64,000 bases of DNA from VXRN01 sp963664365 (GTDB lineage: Bacteria > Chloroflexota > Dehalococcoidia > Lucifugimonadales > UBA1123). The DNA lies in contig OY761144.1 in assembly GCA_963664365.1 (NCBI GenBank), positions 2,852,001 to 2,916,000 of the forward strand, written 5' to 3'. Within the stretch, counting starts at the first letter, position 1. Every line of letters starts with the position of its first letter. Positions 8,202-17,242 of this stretch are shown here, one piece after another. The position numbers and the translations under genes are program-made. Under the pieces are notes generated by a model. The model was given only the letters and a program-made list of their open reading frames with translations, had not been told where the DNA came from and ran no database searches.

Positions 8202-9326
8202 ATGGTAATCGCGGAAGCGCCTCTGAAGCGTGTAGTCATGGAGACGGCGGAGCAGGCCCTGCCGATCTACAGGCCGGAGCGCGCGGTGAAACCGAGCCGG
8301 CCGGCCGGGTTGGCGTGGAAGACCTTCTCCCACGTCATCAAGCAAAAGTTCATCCATCGCCGCGAGCGTTTCCCGCTTGTAACCATGCTCGAACCCTTGG
8401 AGGCCTGCAACCTCGCCTGCGAAGGGTGCGGACGCATACGCGAGTATGAGCCGGTCATCACCAAGACCCTCACCCTCGAGCAGTGCCTCAAAGCCGTGGA
8501 AGACTCCGGCGCGCCCATCGTGTCCATCGCCGGCGGCGAGCCGACCATGTACAAGCATCTCCCTGAACTCATCGAAGAACTGGTCACGCGGAAGATCTTC
8601 GTCTATTGCTGCACCAACGCCATTCTGTTGGAGCGCATCATGAAGCGAGTCCCGCCCTCCAAGTACCTCGCGTGGGTCATACACCTCGACGGAATGGAGA
8701 CCCAGCACGACATAGCCGTTGACCGCAAGGGCGTGTGGAAGAAGGCCATGGCCGCCTCCAAGAAGGCGCTGGACGCCGGTTACCGCGTCTGCTCGAACAC
8801 CACCCTGTTCCGAGGGTCAAACCCGGAAGACCTCCGAGAGCTCTTCACTCTGGTCACGGACATGGGTTTTGAGGGCGTCATGGTCTCCGCCGGATACGAT
8901 TTCGTGGATGGGCCTGTCCAGGAGATGTTCCTCTCCCGTCAGGAGTCAATCGCCGTGTTCAAGCGGATTCTTACCGACGACGCGCTGGAACGCATCCGCT
9001 TCTACAACAACCCCCTCTACCTGAGCTTCCTGCGCGGGGAGCGGAAATACCAATGCACCGCCTGGTCCAATCCCACCTACACCATCCAGGGTTGGCGGGA
9101 GCCGTGCTATCCGCTCGCCGACAGGCACACGGATGACGTCCAAGACCTCTTCGATCCCTCCCTCTGGGAGAACTATGGAGTGGGCGTCAACGACAAGTGC
9201 GCCAACTGCATGATGCACTGCGGCTTTGAGTCCGCCACCATCTACAACGCCTTCAGCGCCCCTAGAGAGGCCGCCTCACTGCTGAAGAGCATACTCGCCA
9301 AGCGAGCAGGCGCCAAAGCCGGATAG
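8202..9326 (+). CDS. hpnH: HpnH-like radical SAM enzyme (hopanoid side-chain extension)
   Basis: HpnH joins a 5'-deoxyadenosyl group to diploptene to make adenosylhopane. The 374-residue product carries the radical SAM cysteine motif CNLACEGC (Cys69, Cys73, Cys76), followed by the GGEPTMYKHLPELI glycine motif. The C-terminal part, with CYPLADRHTDDVQDL and CANCMMHCGFE, is characteristic of the HpnH group. The start at 8202 was chosen because GGGAGG lies at 8192-8197 and the family begins about here. A squalene-hopene cyclase follows ~700 bases downstream on the same strand, supporting the assignment. A convergent DUF2283/DUF4258 pair is wedged between them. Confidence 0.9.
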   Translation: MVIAEAPLKRVVMETAEQALPIYRPERAVKPSRPAGLAWKTFSHVIKQKFIHRRERFPLVTMLEPLEACNLACEGCGRIREYEPVITKTLTLEQCLKAVEDSGAPIVSIAGGEPTMYKHLPELIEELVTRKIFVYCCTNAILLERIMKRVPPSKYLAWVIHLDGMETQHDIAVDRKGVWKKAMAASKKALDAGYRVCSNTTLFRGSNPEDLRELFTLVTDMGFEGVMVSAGYDFVDGPVQEMFLSRQESIAVFKRILTDDALERIRFYNNPLYLSFLRGERKYQCTAWSNPTYTIQGWREPCYPLADRHTDDVQDLFDPSLWENYGVGVNDKCANCMMHCGFESATIYNAFSAPREAASLLKSILAKRAGAKAG

Positions 9327-9345
9327 AACCCCCCAACTCCGTTTG

Positions 9346-9582
9346 TTAGACCGTAGCGATACCAAGCCCTTTGAGAATGTCGCGGACCAAGTCCGGCTGT
9401 GGAAGCCCTTGGAGTTTCACCCCCCTGCTCACGCTGTGGAGGCAAACGCCGATAGGCTTGCCAGGGTTGAGGGAGTAGTCCACGATCCGATAGTCGTCAA
9501 GTTCTTCGGCGTATCCGGCAGTGCCCGATTCAAACTCAATGAACACAGAGTCCAGTTTTTTGTCCATTCCGACCTTAAGCAT
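9346..9582 (-). CDS. DUF2283-like small protein, probable antitoxin partner
   Basis: This 78-residue protein has DKKLDSVFIEFESGTAGYAE followed by a DDYRIVDYSLNPGKPIGVCL segment. This is the pattern of DUF2283 proteins (a DxxAD-hYI-hh strand pair, then hhlDhd-x-G-hhGhEh). It overlaps by eight bases the upstream DUF4258 gene on the same strand. DUF4258/DUF2283 pairs resemble type II toxin-antitoxin modules, with the DUF4258 protein as presumed toxin. That functional reading is inference. The pair is inserted between hpnH and the cyclase gene in the opposite orientation. Confidence 0.6.
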   Translation of the reverse strand: MLKVGMDKKLDSVFIEFESGTAGYAEELDDYRIVDYSLNPGKPIGVCLHSVSRGVKLQGLPQPDLVRDILKGLGIATV

Positions 9583-9820
9583 CGTCGCCTCCTTCCTTCA
9601 AAGATCCTGCTAGTAGGTGAGTGAATGCGTCAACGACCTCTCCGTTACGTAACCTCACCTTCACCCCTCGCCCACCATGCAACGTAGAACTGTAAACTAC
9701 ATCTCTATTGGACTTATACGTATGGTCGTGATGTTCTACAACAAAGTTGACTTGATCCTCGGTCAGACCGAACCTCTCCATCCTGCTTCGTGCAAAACTG
9801 CTTATAGTGATCATTGTCAT
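9575..9820 (-). CDS. DUF4258-like small protein, probable RelE-fold toxin
   Basis: This 81-residue protein contains ISSFARSRMERFGLTEDQVN near its start and GRGVKVRLRNGEVVDAFTHL near its end. These match DUF4258, a small family with a RelE/BrnT-like fold (initial S/T-x-HA-x-R-M-x-ERGI, here SFARSRMERFGL). The usual histidine of HAxxRM is replaced by Phe-Ala in this copy. It is the first gene of a two-gene operon with the DUF2283-like protein. A toxin role is plausible but not proven by sequence. Confidence 0.6.
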   Translation of the reverse strand: MTMITISSFARSRMERFGLTEDQVNFVVEHHDHTYKSNRDVVYSSTLHGGRGVKVRLRNGEVVDAFTHLLAGSLKEGGDDA

Positions 9821-10011
9821 GTTGGCATTGTACCATAGCGTGCATTCGGAATGCTAAAGACCAGTTGGAGGGCTGGGCTCGATGGTATCGGGTATAATGC
9901 CAAGCCACGGTGACGCGATCGCGTATGCGTATTTTGGGTCTGCATGACGGACGCGTTTGAAGCCCACCGCGTTATGACCTCGACCACCGCCGACGCGACG
10001 AACCCTGCCCC

Positions 10012-12153
10012 ATGTACCCCGGTTCCGGCGGCGAAATAATGGCGAACGAAAATTGCGCGGACTTCTTCGCTGTGGTAGTATCCGACAATACCCGAGAGCG
10101 TGTTCACGAGCATGATCGCTTCGCGGCGGGACGAAATTCGATAGGCGGGACGCAGAAATCGCTAATTTCGCAAGAGTTGCGAAACGATGTCGCTGAGGCC
10201 GTGCAGCGGTCGCAGGACTACCTTGTCCGCGCCCAGGCCCCCGGCGGCTACTGGTGGGGCGAACTGGAATCCAACCCCACGATGGAGGCCGAGTATCTCC
10301 TTCTGACTCACTTCTTGGGCATCGGCGACGCCGACACTTGGCGCAAGCTGGCCAACCACCTGTTCAAGACCCAACGGGAAGATGGGACTTGGGGCCAGTA
10401 CTACGGCGCGCCCGGAGACCTCAGCACCTCCATCGAGTGCTACTTCGCCCTGAAACTGGCGGGCGCTTCCGCCGCTGACCCCAGACTGGTCAAAGCCCGC
10501 GAGTTCATACTGTCCAAGGGCGGCATACCCAAGTCCCGCGTCTTTACCAAGATATGGCTCTCCCTCTTCGGCCAGTGGAGCTGGAAAGACGTGCCGGTCC
10601 TCCCGCCCGAGATGGTGCTCCTGCCCTCCTGGGTCCCAATGAACCTGTACGACTTTTCAAGTTGGGCCAGGGGAACCATGCTGCCGCTGAGCATAGCGCT
10701 TTCACAGAAGCCCGTATGCGCGGTCCCGGATGAAGCCGCAATACCGGAACTCGTGCCCAACAGCCCCGACCATGCCCTGAGATCTGGGAACTTGGTAGGC
10801 GCGGCGGGAGCCTTCCGGCTGGCCGACCGCGTATTCAGATGCTACAACGCTCTGCCTCTGAACCCAATTCGGCGGCTGGCTATTCGCAAGGCCGTCAGGT
10901 GGATCATCGACCACCAGGAAGACGACGGCTCATGGGGCGGCATCCAACCCCCCTGGGTGTACTCGCTGATCGCCCTCAAAGTCTTGGGATACGACGTCAG
11001 CCATCCGGTCATGCGGAAGGGCATCGAGGGGTTCAGGGGATTCACCATCGAAGAGAACGACTCCATGCGCGTGCAGGCTTGCGTGTCTCCGGTCTGGGAC
11101 ACCTGCTTGGCCATGATCGCGCTGCAGGACTCCGGACTGCCGCCCGAAAGCGAGGTTCTGAGAAAGGCCGCCGATTGGCTCATGGGCGCGCAGGTCACTT
11201 CCGGCGGCGACTGGCAGGTAAAGGCCAAGAACACGGCCCCCGGCGGATGGGCCTTCGAGTTTGCCAACAGCATCTACCCTGACATCGACGACACCGCCGA
11301 GGCGCTCATCGCTCTGAACAGGGTCGAACTGCCCGACTCTCGGAGGCAGAAGGAAGCGATTAGACGCGGCGCTGAGTGGATACTTGGAGTCCAGAGCAAG
11401 AACGGCGGTTGGGCCGCCTTCGACAAGGACAACACGCGCCGCGCCGTCGCTGAGATGCCGTTTGCCGACTTTGGAGAGATGATCGACCCGCCCAGCGCCG
11501 ACGTGACCGCCCACGTGGTTGAAGCGCTCTCCCGGCTGGGGTATCCGCAGGACGCTCAGCCTCTTCGCAAGGCGATAGAGTACCTGTGGAGCGAGCAGGA
11601 GACGGACGGATCATGGTTCGGACGGTGGGGCGTCAACTACATCTACGGCACGGGGGCCGTCCTGCCCGCCCTTGAGTCGGCGCGAAACGACATGGGCGGC
11701 GAGCGAGTGCGCCGAGCCGTCGCTTGGTTGGCCGATCACCAGAACGAAGACGGAGGATGGGGAGAGACCTGCGCCAGCTATGCCGACCCCACTCTTGCCG
11801 GAAAAGGGCCGAGTGCCGCCTCTCAGACCGCGTGGGCATTACTCGCGCTGATGGCCGCCGGAGAATGGGAGAGCGAAGCCGTCCGGCGCGGGATTCGATA
11901 CCTCACCTCCACCCAGCAAGCGGACGGCGCCTGGGACGAACCCTGGTTCACCGGCGCCGGGTTCCCAGGTTACGGCGTGGGGCAGCGGCCCAACAGAGCG
12001 CGGCAATCCGGCGCCCCGGACCTTCAGGGGATAGAACTCCCCGCCGGGTTCATGATCAAGTACCACCTCTACTGCAAATACTGGCCGCTGATGGCCTTGG
12101 GCCGCTTTCGGAGATATGCGGAACGCGGCGTGGCGAAAAGCGCTGCCAACTGA
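10012..12153 (+). CDS. shc: Squalene-hopene cyclase
   Basis: This enzyme cyclises squalene to hopene at the membrane surface. The catalytic DxDD motif is present as YPDIDDTAEAL (Asp424, Asp426 and Asp427, counted from 10012). Several QW repeats are visible (QREDGTWG, QEDDGSWGG, QSKNGGWAAFDKDN, QTDGSWFGRWG, QNEDGGWGE, QADGAWDEPW). The usual N-terminal YWWGELESNPTMEAEYLLL is found around residue 80, so the annotated N-terminus is about 47 residues longer than in well-known cyclases. The true start may be further downstream, and no strong Shine-Dalgarno decides it. It ends 30 bases before the convergent P450. Confidence 0.95.
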   Translation: MYPGSGGEIMANENCADFFAVVVSDNTRERVHEHDRFAAGRNSIGGTQKSLISQELRNDVAEAVQRSQDYLVRAQAPGGYWWGELESNPTMEAEYLLLTHFLGIGDADTWRKLANHLFKTQREDGTWGQYYGAPGDLSTSIECYFALKLAGASAADPRLVKAREFILSKGGIPKSRVFTKIWLSLFGQWSWKDVPVLPPEMVLLPSWVPMNLYDFSSWARGTMLPLSIALSQKPVCAVPDEAAIPELVPNSPDHALRSGNLVGAAGAFRLADRVFRCYNALPLNPIRRLAIRKAVRWIIDHQEDDGSWGGIQPPWVYSLIALKVLGYDVSHPVMRKGIEGFRGFTIEENDSMRVQACVSPVWDTCLAMIALQDSGLPPESEVLRKAADWLMGAQVTSGGDWQVKAKNTAPGGWAFEFANSIYPDIDDTAEALIALNRVELPDSRRQKEAIRRGAEWILGVQSKNGGWAAFDKDNTRRAVAEMPFADFGEMIDPPSADVTAHVVEALSRLGYPQDAQPLRKAIEYLWSEQETDGSWFGRWGVNYIYGTGAVLPALESARNDMGGERVRRAVAWLADHQNEDGGWGETCASYADPTLAGKGPSAASQTAWALLALMAAGEWESEAVRRGIRYLTSTQQADGAWDEPWFTGAGFPGYGVGQRPNRARQSGAPDLQGIELPAGFMIKYHLYCKYWPLMALGRFRRYAERGVAKSAAN

Positions 12154-12183
12154 GCCCGTGTCGATCACACAAACAGCGATATG

Positions 12184-13515
12184 TTATCTACTCAGGGCGC
12201 TGAGTTGCGCGGAGGGAGTTTCGGTCGGGGCTGCGGGCGGGCGCTGGACCTCTATCCACAGTTCATTTACGCCGCGAAGCACCACTTGGTCTCTGTACTC
12301 AGGCTCTCGCAGAAGGCTGATGGATGAGAAACGTTCGAGGAGGCTGGCGAAAGCGATTCGGCCTTCGAGCAAGGCAAGCGGGGCGCCGAGGCAGTGATGG
12401 ATGCCGCGTCCAAAGGACATGTGGCTCCTCTCCTGCCGGGTTATGTCCAGGGTGTCGGGGTTGGTGAAGACGGACGGGTCTCGATTCGCGGCGCCGATCA
12501 TGGATATGACTCTTTGCCCGGCGCGAATTTGCTTCCCGCCGATCTCGAGGTCCTCGACCACCCTGCGCCCATCGAGTTGGACGGGGGAGTCGTACCTGAG
12601 GAGTTCGTTGATCGCGTTGTCCATCAGGTCAGGTTCGTCGCGCAGTTTCTGAAGCTGGTCGGGGTTTCTCAGTAGGGCGAGCATCCCGTTTCCAATCAGG
12701 TTTCGGGTCGTCTCGTTTCCGGCTACCAGCAGCAGGAGGAGCATAGCGAGTAGTTCCTGGTGCGTGAGGCGGTCTCCCTCGTCCTCCACGGCCATCAGAG
12801 CGGTGATCATGTCATCCTGTGGCTGCTTCCGCCGTAACGCTATTATGCTATCGAAGTATTCGAACAACTCCTCTCCGGCCTGCCTGATCCGAATGGCGCG
12901 CTCCTCGCTCACGGTCGGCTCGATGCTCAGGGAGACGTCATTAGACCAGAGTTCGAAGCTGTCCATGTCCTGAGAGGGAACTCCCAGCATCTCGGCGATT
13001 ACGGTGATGGGCAGCGGATACGCGAAGGACTCGATGAGGTCGAAGCGGTCTTTGTCGGCGATATCGTCTAGCAGGTCGTCAACTATCTGCTGGATTCTGG
13101 GCTGAAGTCCGGCGACCGCCCTGGGCGTGAATGCCTTGGAGACGAGGGAGCGAATCCTAGTGTGGTCGGGAGGGTCCATGCCGAGCAGGGTGGTATAGTC
13201 GGATTCGCCGCCATAGTCGGCATCGTCGCCGTAGTTGGTTCCTTTGGAGTCGCGCTGGTTTGAGAAACGGCGGTGGTCTCTCAGCACGGCGTTAACGTGG
13301 TCGTACTCGGTCAGAACCCAGCCGTCGATGAGCCTGAGCCTGTGTACGGGGTCGAGCGCGCGGAGTTTGCGGTACTTTTCGTAAGGGTTGGCCTTGATCT
13401 TGGAAGATGTGGGGTCGTAGCTGACTCCCGACTCGATACGTTCCCACGCGAGTAAAGCCCGCATAGCGGCGGGCTTCATCACCCTGCGGAGCGTGCGAGA
13501 GACAACGTTCATCAA
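12184..13515 (-). CDS. Bacterial cytochrome P450
   Basis: This 443-residue soluble class I-type P450 has the heme-binding loop FGRGIHHCLGAPLA (thiolate Cys375), an ExxR helix (NELLRYDSPV), and an I-helix AGNETTRN, where Asn stands where many P450s have His. No membrane anchor is seen. It converges on the squalene-hopene cyclase with only 30 bases between stops. A role in hopanoid or other lipid oxidation is therefore possible, but substrates of such CYPs cannot be read from sequence. The C-terminal tail PPAAPTETPSAQLSALSR is low-complexity. Redox partners are not encoded nearby. Confidence 0.94.
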   Translation of the reverse strand: MMNVVSRTLRRVMKPAAMRALLAWERIESGVSYDPTSSKIKANPYEKYRKLRALDPVHRLRLIDGWVLTEYDHVNAVLRDHRRFSNQRDSKGTNYGDDADYGGESDYTTLLGMDPPDHTRIRSLVSKAFTPRAVAGLQPRIQQIVDDLLDDIADKDRFDLIESFAYPLPITVIAEMLGVPSQDMDSFELWSNDVSLSIEPTVSEERAIRIRQAGEELFEYFDSIIALRRKQPQDDMITALMAVEDEGDRLTHQELLAMLLLLLVAGNETTRNLIGNGMLALLRNPDQLQKLRDEPDLMDNAINELLRYDSPVQLDGRRVVEDLEIGGKQIRAGQRVISMIGAANRDPSVFTNPDTLDITRQERSHMSFGRGIHHCLGAPLALLEGRIAFASLLERFSSISLLREPEYRDQVVLRGVNELWIEVQRPPAAPTETPSAQLSALSR

Positions 13516-13581
13516 TCTTGTCCAGTCGAAGTCAACCGCATTGGAATGTGACGCCGGATTGACGTGGCGTGGCGCTGCCTG

Positions 13582-13890
13582 CTATTCGGCTGCGGCTGCC
13601 CGCCTGCGTCGCCGTCGCCGTCGCGGCGCGACCTCATCTCCCTCTTCCCAGAAGTAGATGTCGTTACCCTGTCGGTTGACCTCAAGATTCTTGCCGAGTA
13701 TCTCGGCGGCTGAGCCGAGGCGTCGCCTGATGGCGGCGGTGGTCTCGCCTTCTCCGGCGGTCAGCTTGCCCACTTGGTCGGGCTGACGCTCTTGTACGTA
13801 TGCCACATACTCTTTTAGCTGCTCGGCGCGCTTGCCGGTCATCAGCGCCAGTTGCGCATCCTGTTTAGAAAGTAGTTCGAAGGTTGGCAC
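13582..13890 (-). CDS. Small conserved-looking protein with polyarginine tail
   Basis: This 102-residue protein is not recognised. The first ~80 residues look globular, with a helical start (LSKQDAQLALMTGKRAEQLK, then EYVAYVQERQPDQ) and an ending NLEVNRQGNDIYFWEEGDE. The last ~15 residues are PRRRRRRRRAAAAE, strongly basic and perhaps nucleic-acid binding. The gene stands alone between the P450 and ilvD on the same strand, with AGGAG about 10 bases before its ATG. The balanced composition and ribosome site argue for a real gene. Confidence 0.6.
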   Translation of the reverse strand: MPTFELLSKQDAQLALMTGKRAEQLKEYVAYVQERQPDQVGKLTAGEGETTAAIRRRLGSAAEILGKNLEVNRQGNDIYFWEEGDEVAPRRRRRRRRAAAAE

Positions 13891-14030
13891 GTTAGGCTCC
13901 TCTCGTGTTATTTGATGCGCGTAATGATAAGGTAAGAATTATTACAATGCAAGTGTAAGGGGAGACTTAATTTTGAGCGGTTAGTGGTTAGCGGACGCCT
14001 GCGAAGTAGCGGGCAGGTTTAGTTTTTGGT

Positions 14031-14060
14031 GTGGGCTGACAGGTTTCAAACCTGCCCACC
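14031..14060. repeat. Short palindromic dispersed element
   Basis: In the ~200-base spacer between the small Arg-rich gene and ilvD, the sequence CAGGTTTCAAACCTGCCC forms a hairpin of GCAGGTTT against AAACCTG. Position just after the ilvD stop would allow a terminator role, but there is no T-run. It more resembles a dispersed palindrome. Confidence 0.4.
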
Positions 14061-14094
14061 ACGGTGCTCAGAATGTGTCGGGGGGCTGTTTGGG

Positions 14095-15780
14095 CTACGT
14101 TGTGACGGCTCCTTGAGACGCTGAAGAGACTAGCTTGGCGTACTTCGCGAGCACGCCCGCGGTGTATTGCGGCACGGGCGGCGTCCACTCGGAGCGGCGG
14201 CGGTCCATCTCTTCTTCAGGGATAGAAACTTCTAGCAGCCTGGCCTCGACGTCCATCCTGATCGTGTCGCCTTCTTGGAGCAGTCCGATGGGACCTCCGA
14301 CGGCGGCTTCGGGTGCGACGTGTCCGATGATCGGACCCCTGGATGCGCCGGAGAAACGGCCGTCGGTCATGAGGAGGATGTCTTCGCCGATGCCTGTGCC
14401 CATCATCGCGCCTGTGACGGATAGCATCTCCTGCATACCCGGGCCGCCCTTCGGGCCTTCATAGCGGACTACGATCACGTCGCCGGGTTGTATGCTGCCG
14501 CTAGTGACGGCTTCGAAGGCGGCGCGCTCGCCATCGAAGACTCTCGCGGGGCCTTCGTGCTTTGTGCGCTGGGTGCTCGACACCTTCATCACGCAGCCTT
14601 CGGGGGTGAGGTTGCCCTTGAGGATGACGAGGCCGCCGGTCGGACTCTTGGCGTTGGGAATGGAGTATATGACGCGGTTGTCTGGCTCGGCGTCAACCTG
14701 CGCGAGGTTTTCTCCGATGGTTCTGCCGGTGACGGTCATGCAGTCTTCGTGTATCAGGCCCGCTCTTTGCAGTTCCTTCATGACGACCGGGACGCCGCCG
14801 GATATGTCCATGTCCGACATGACGAAGCGGCCGCCGGGTCTGAGATCGGTTATGTAGGGCGTAGTTCGGCTGAGGGTATCGAAGTCATCTATGGACAGTT
14901 GGACATCGGACTCGTGAGCGATGGCGAGCAGATGCAGGACGGCGTTGGTGGAGCCTCCCATGGCGAGCACGACTCGGATGGCGTTCTCGAACGCCTCGCG
15001 GGTCATTATGTCGCGCGGGTTAATCTCCTTCTCAAGCAGATTGTGGAGCGCTGCGCCGGAGTCGAAGGCTATCTGGTCGTTGCGCGGATCGATGGCTGGC
15101 ACTGAGGCGGCGCCGGGGATGGACATTCCCATGGCCTCGATGGCGGACGACATGGTGTTGGCGGTGAACATTCCGGCGCAGGCGCCCTCTCCGGGGCAGG
15201 CGACGCGCTCCATACCGATGAGTTCGTCGAGGGTTATCTTGCCCTGGGAGTATGCGCCGATGGCCTCGTACATGTCCTGAATGTTGATGTCTTCTCCGCG
15301 CCAGTTGCCCGGCATGATGGTTCCGCCGTACACGAACAGGGACGGGACGTTGCACCTGGCTATTGCCATCATCGCGCCGGGCATGTTCTTGTCGCAGGCG
15401 GCGACGACGACGAGGCCGTCCATGCTCTCGCCAAAGGTGACGGTCTCGATGGAGTCGGCGATGACCTCCCTGCTGACGAGGGACGCCTTCATGCCCTCGG
15501 TGCCCATCGAAATGCCGTCGCTGATGGTGATGGTGCCGAACAGGAAGGGTACGCTGTCGGCGGCCCTCAGCCCCTCCTTGACCTTCTGCGCCTGCCGGTC
15601 GAGGTGGACGTTGCACGGCGTGACGTCTGAGGCGAGATTGGCGATGGCGACGAACGGCTTTTCCATGTCGGCGTCGTTGAGTCCGGTCGCTCGGAGCATG
15701 GCGCGCGCGCCGGCGCGGTCCGGCCCGTCGGTGACGGCGCGGCTCTTCTTCTTTAGATCAACAACGACTTCGGTTGTCAT
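14095..15780 (-). CDS. ilvD: Dihydroxy-acid dehydratase
   Basis: IlvD dehydrates 2,3-dihydroxy acids in valine, leucine and isoleucine biosynthesis using an Fe-S cluster. The 561-residue protein has the expected cysteines: Cys56 in SDVTPCNVHL, Cys129 in ACDKNMPG, and Cys201 in CPGEGACAGMFTANTM. It also has the family segment DGRFSGASRGP. The length is standard. The ATG is preceded by GGAGGAGT. The first ~15 codons are repeated exactly as part of a 46-bp direct repeat at 18090-18135, on the same strand. There they are preceded by another plausible ribosome site and a -10-like TATAAT. Confidence 0.97.
   Translation of the reverse strand: MTTEVVVDLKKKSRAVTDGPDRAGARAMLRATGLNDADMEKPFVAIANLASDVTPCNVHLDRQAQKVKEGLRAADSVPFLFGTITISDGISMGTEGMKASLVSREVIADSIETVTFGESMDGLVVVAACDKNMPGAMMAIARCNVPSLFVYGGTIMPGNWRGEDINIQDMYEAIGAYSQGKITLDELIGMERVACPGEGACAGMFTANTMSSAIEAMGMSIPGAASVPAIDPRNDQIAFDSGAALHNLLEKEINPRDIMTREAFENAIRVVLAMGGSTNAVLHLLAIAHESDVQLSIDDFDTLSRTTPYITDLRPGGRFVMSDMDISGGVPVVMKELQRAGLIHEDCMTVTGRTIGENLAQVDAEPDNRVIYSIPNAKSPTGGLVILKGNLTPEGCVMKVSSTQRTKHEGPARVFDGERAAFEAVTSGSIQPGDVIVVRYEGPKGGPGMQEMLSVTGAMMGTGIGEDILLMTDGRFSGASRGPIIGHVAPEAAVGGPIGLLQEGDTIRMDVEARLLEVSIPEEEMDRRRSEWTPPVPQYTAGVLAKYAKLVSSASQGAVTT
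15735..15780 (-). repeat. 46-bp direct repeat, copy 1 (5' end of ilvD)
   Basis: This copy comprises the ATG and first ~15 codons of ilvD (MTTEVVVDLKKKSRA). It is identical base for base to 18090-18135 in the same orientation. The matches end exactly at the ATG on one side and after codon ~15 on the other. The two copies bracket 2.3 kb holding a family of small exported proteins. Confidence 0.95.
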
Positions 15781-15791
15781 CTGGACTCCTC

Positions 15792-15862
15792 CGTTTGGGT
15801 ATAGGCATAGGGTATAGGGTTTTAGGTTTAAGGTATAGGGTATAAGGTTTAGGGTTTAGGTG
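15792..15862. repeat. Degenerate TAGGGTATAGGGTTTAGG simple repeat
   Basis: Between ilvD and the first small exported gene lies a run of 6-8-base units such as ATAGGGT, TTTAGG and TATAAGG. It resembles simple-sequence expansion rather than a gene. A related run (AGGGATAAGGGATTAGGGAT) is near 29900. The ilvD promoter region in its present position must contain or lie beyond it. Confidence 0.65.
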
Positions 15863-15956
15863 TGTTCGAGGGCGAGCGGCGGGTCGCTTGGATGTGCTAT
15901 AATACGATATAGTGCCGGAAGGAGAACATAGCATGGACGTCGCCCGACTCGCGCCA

Positions 15957-16411
15957 TGACCAACAAAACATTCGACAGCGGAAAGATGACCACTATCGCG
16001 ATTGCCAGTATCATGGCGGTTGTGACGTTTCTCTTGGCGCTCGTCTTTCTGGCGGACGACGACCCGGCTAATACGATGCTGAACGACGACTCCATCGACC
16101 ACGCAGAGACCGCGGGGGCCGAAAGCATGTACCCGGCGGGGATTCCCACCGTGGAAGGTTTCATGCCGTCCTACCCCGGCGCCGGCAGGCATCTCGATTT
16201 CAGGGACGGTCGGCGCGTCCTGCTGCCTGAAGACGTCCGCCACTACGACACGATGGTGGAATGTGAGGGTAGTTGTCCCCCGCTCCCGATCTACACCTTG
16301 ACGCGCGGGGAGGATACCGTCAGCGTGGACGGCAACGGCGAGGTCGTCTTTCTCAACATAGATACCGACAACCCAGACGCCTTCCCGTTCTTGTTCGACC
16401 GGGAGAAATGA
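15957..16411 (+). CDS. Small membrane-anchored exported protein, tandem family member A
   Basis: This 151-residue protein is of unknown function. A signal-anchor helix spans about residues 11-33, followed by an acidic linker and a ~75-residue extracytoplasmic domain. That domain has the pattern HLDFRDGRRVLLPEDVRHYD, a Cys, three residues and a second Cys in CEGSCPPLPIYTLTRG, and VDGNGE. The next two genes encode the same domain with the same two cysteines. The cysteines could form a disulfide outside the cell (inference). All members lie between the two 46-bp direct repeats. Confidence 0.65.
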
Positions 16412-16748
16412 AGATGGTACCGCTTCTGAGCGGAGCGCGGCGTAGCCGAAGGCGCCCCGCCGCGTCGAACTGGCGAAGCAATCCAAAGACCCAGCCCTAA
16501 GACCTATCCTGCCAATCCTCCAATCCCGTAAATCCTGATTCTGACAAACACAACTCTCTGTCGCCGATACACACGCAAACCCAATTATTGTAAAAATACG
16601 CACAACCAAAACACCCCAAAGAGCTAATCTCGCGCCTTGTATCCCACATCCACCCGTGATAGACTGGGCCGACCAACGTAGCGAACATCCCGAAGGATGA
16701 AGCCACAACACTCATCCCAGTCCCACAGCCTGAAGAGGAAGACCCGTC
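16412..16748. other. Spacer with dispersed-repeat fragments, no gene seen
   Basis: This 337-base spacer separates family members A and B. At 16500-16550 it has, in reverse complement, a copy of the CAGGATTTACGGGATTGGAG motif that heads each unit of the tandem array at 42311-43313. The rest looks like unconstrained sequence. GAAGAGGAAGA lies just before gene B. Confidence 0.65.
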
Positions 16749-17207
16749 ATGACCAAGACCCCACTGACAGCGGTAGCCATCGTGCTGATAGTGGCTGTCA
16801 CGACTTTTCTGGTCGGTATTGCGTTTTTCGTTCCAGGCAATGAAGATAATGCCCTCACAGAACAGGAACAACAGGATCCTACGGCGAGCCTAGTTGCCTA
16901 TCTTGAAGCGGCCTCCGCGTTTCCGACACCGATTCCCACGCGCGAGGGGTTTACTCCATCCGCTCCAGGGGGTGACTACCTCGATTTCAGAGACGGCTCC
17001 CGCATTCACCTGCCTTCAGACGTTCACCACTACTACACCATGATGGACTGCAGTTACGGCTGTCCACCCCTACCAATCTACACACTCATGCGGGGGCTGC
17101 ACTCAATCAGCATAGACGGCAACGGAGAGATACTTGACCTAGACGCCTCCGGCGCTCTTGACGCCTTTCCTTTTCTGTTGGCGCTCAAAGAGAATGGTGA
17201 GGAATGA
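16749..17207 (+). CDS. Small membrane-anchored exported protein, tandem family member B
   Basis: This 152-residue protein is a close relative of the one encoded at 15957-16411. It has a signal anchor at about residues 9-31, an alanine/serine-rich linker, then YLDFRDGSRIHLPSDVHHYY, CSYGCPPLPIYTLMRG, and SIDGNGE, ending DAFPFLL. The close match of the domain, including both cysteines, against a less conserved linker and anchor indicates selection on the exterior domain. The function is unknown. A purine-rich ribosome site (GAAGAGGAAG) precedes the ATG. Confidence 0.65.
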   Translation: MTKTPLTAVAIVLIVAVTTFLVGIAFFVPGNEDNALTEQEQQDPTASLVAYLEAASAFPTPIPTREGFTPSAPGGDYLDFRDGSRIHLPSDVHHYYTMMDCSYGCPPLPIYTLMRGLHSISIDGNGEILDLDASGALDAFPFLLALKENGEE

Positions 17208-17242
17208 AGCAGCCCGATAGCTATGCAATGAGAGGGTGAGGT

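Noticed and set aside
15792..15862. Telomere-like TTTAGGG repeats
   Set aside because: The units are irregular and internal to a bacterial-type gene row; simple-sequence slippage is the easier explanation.
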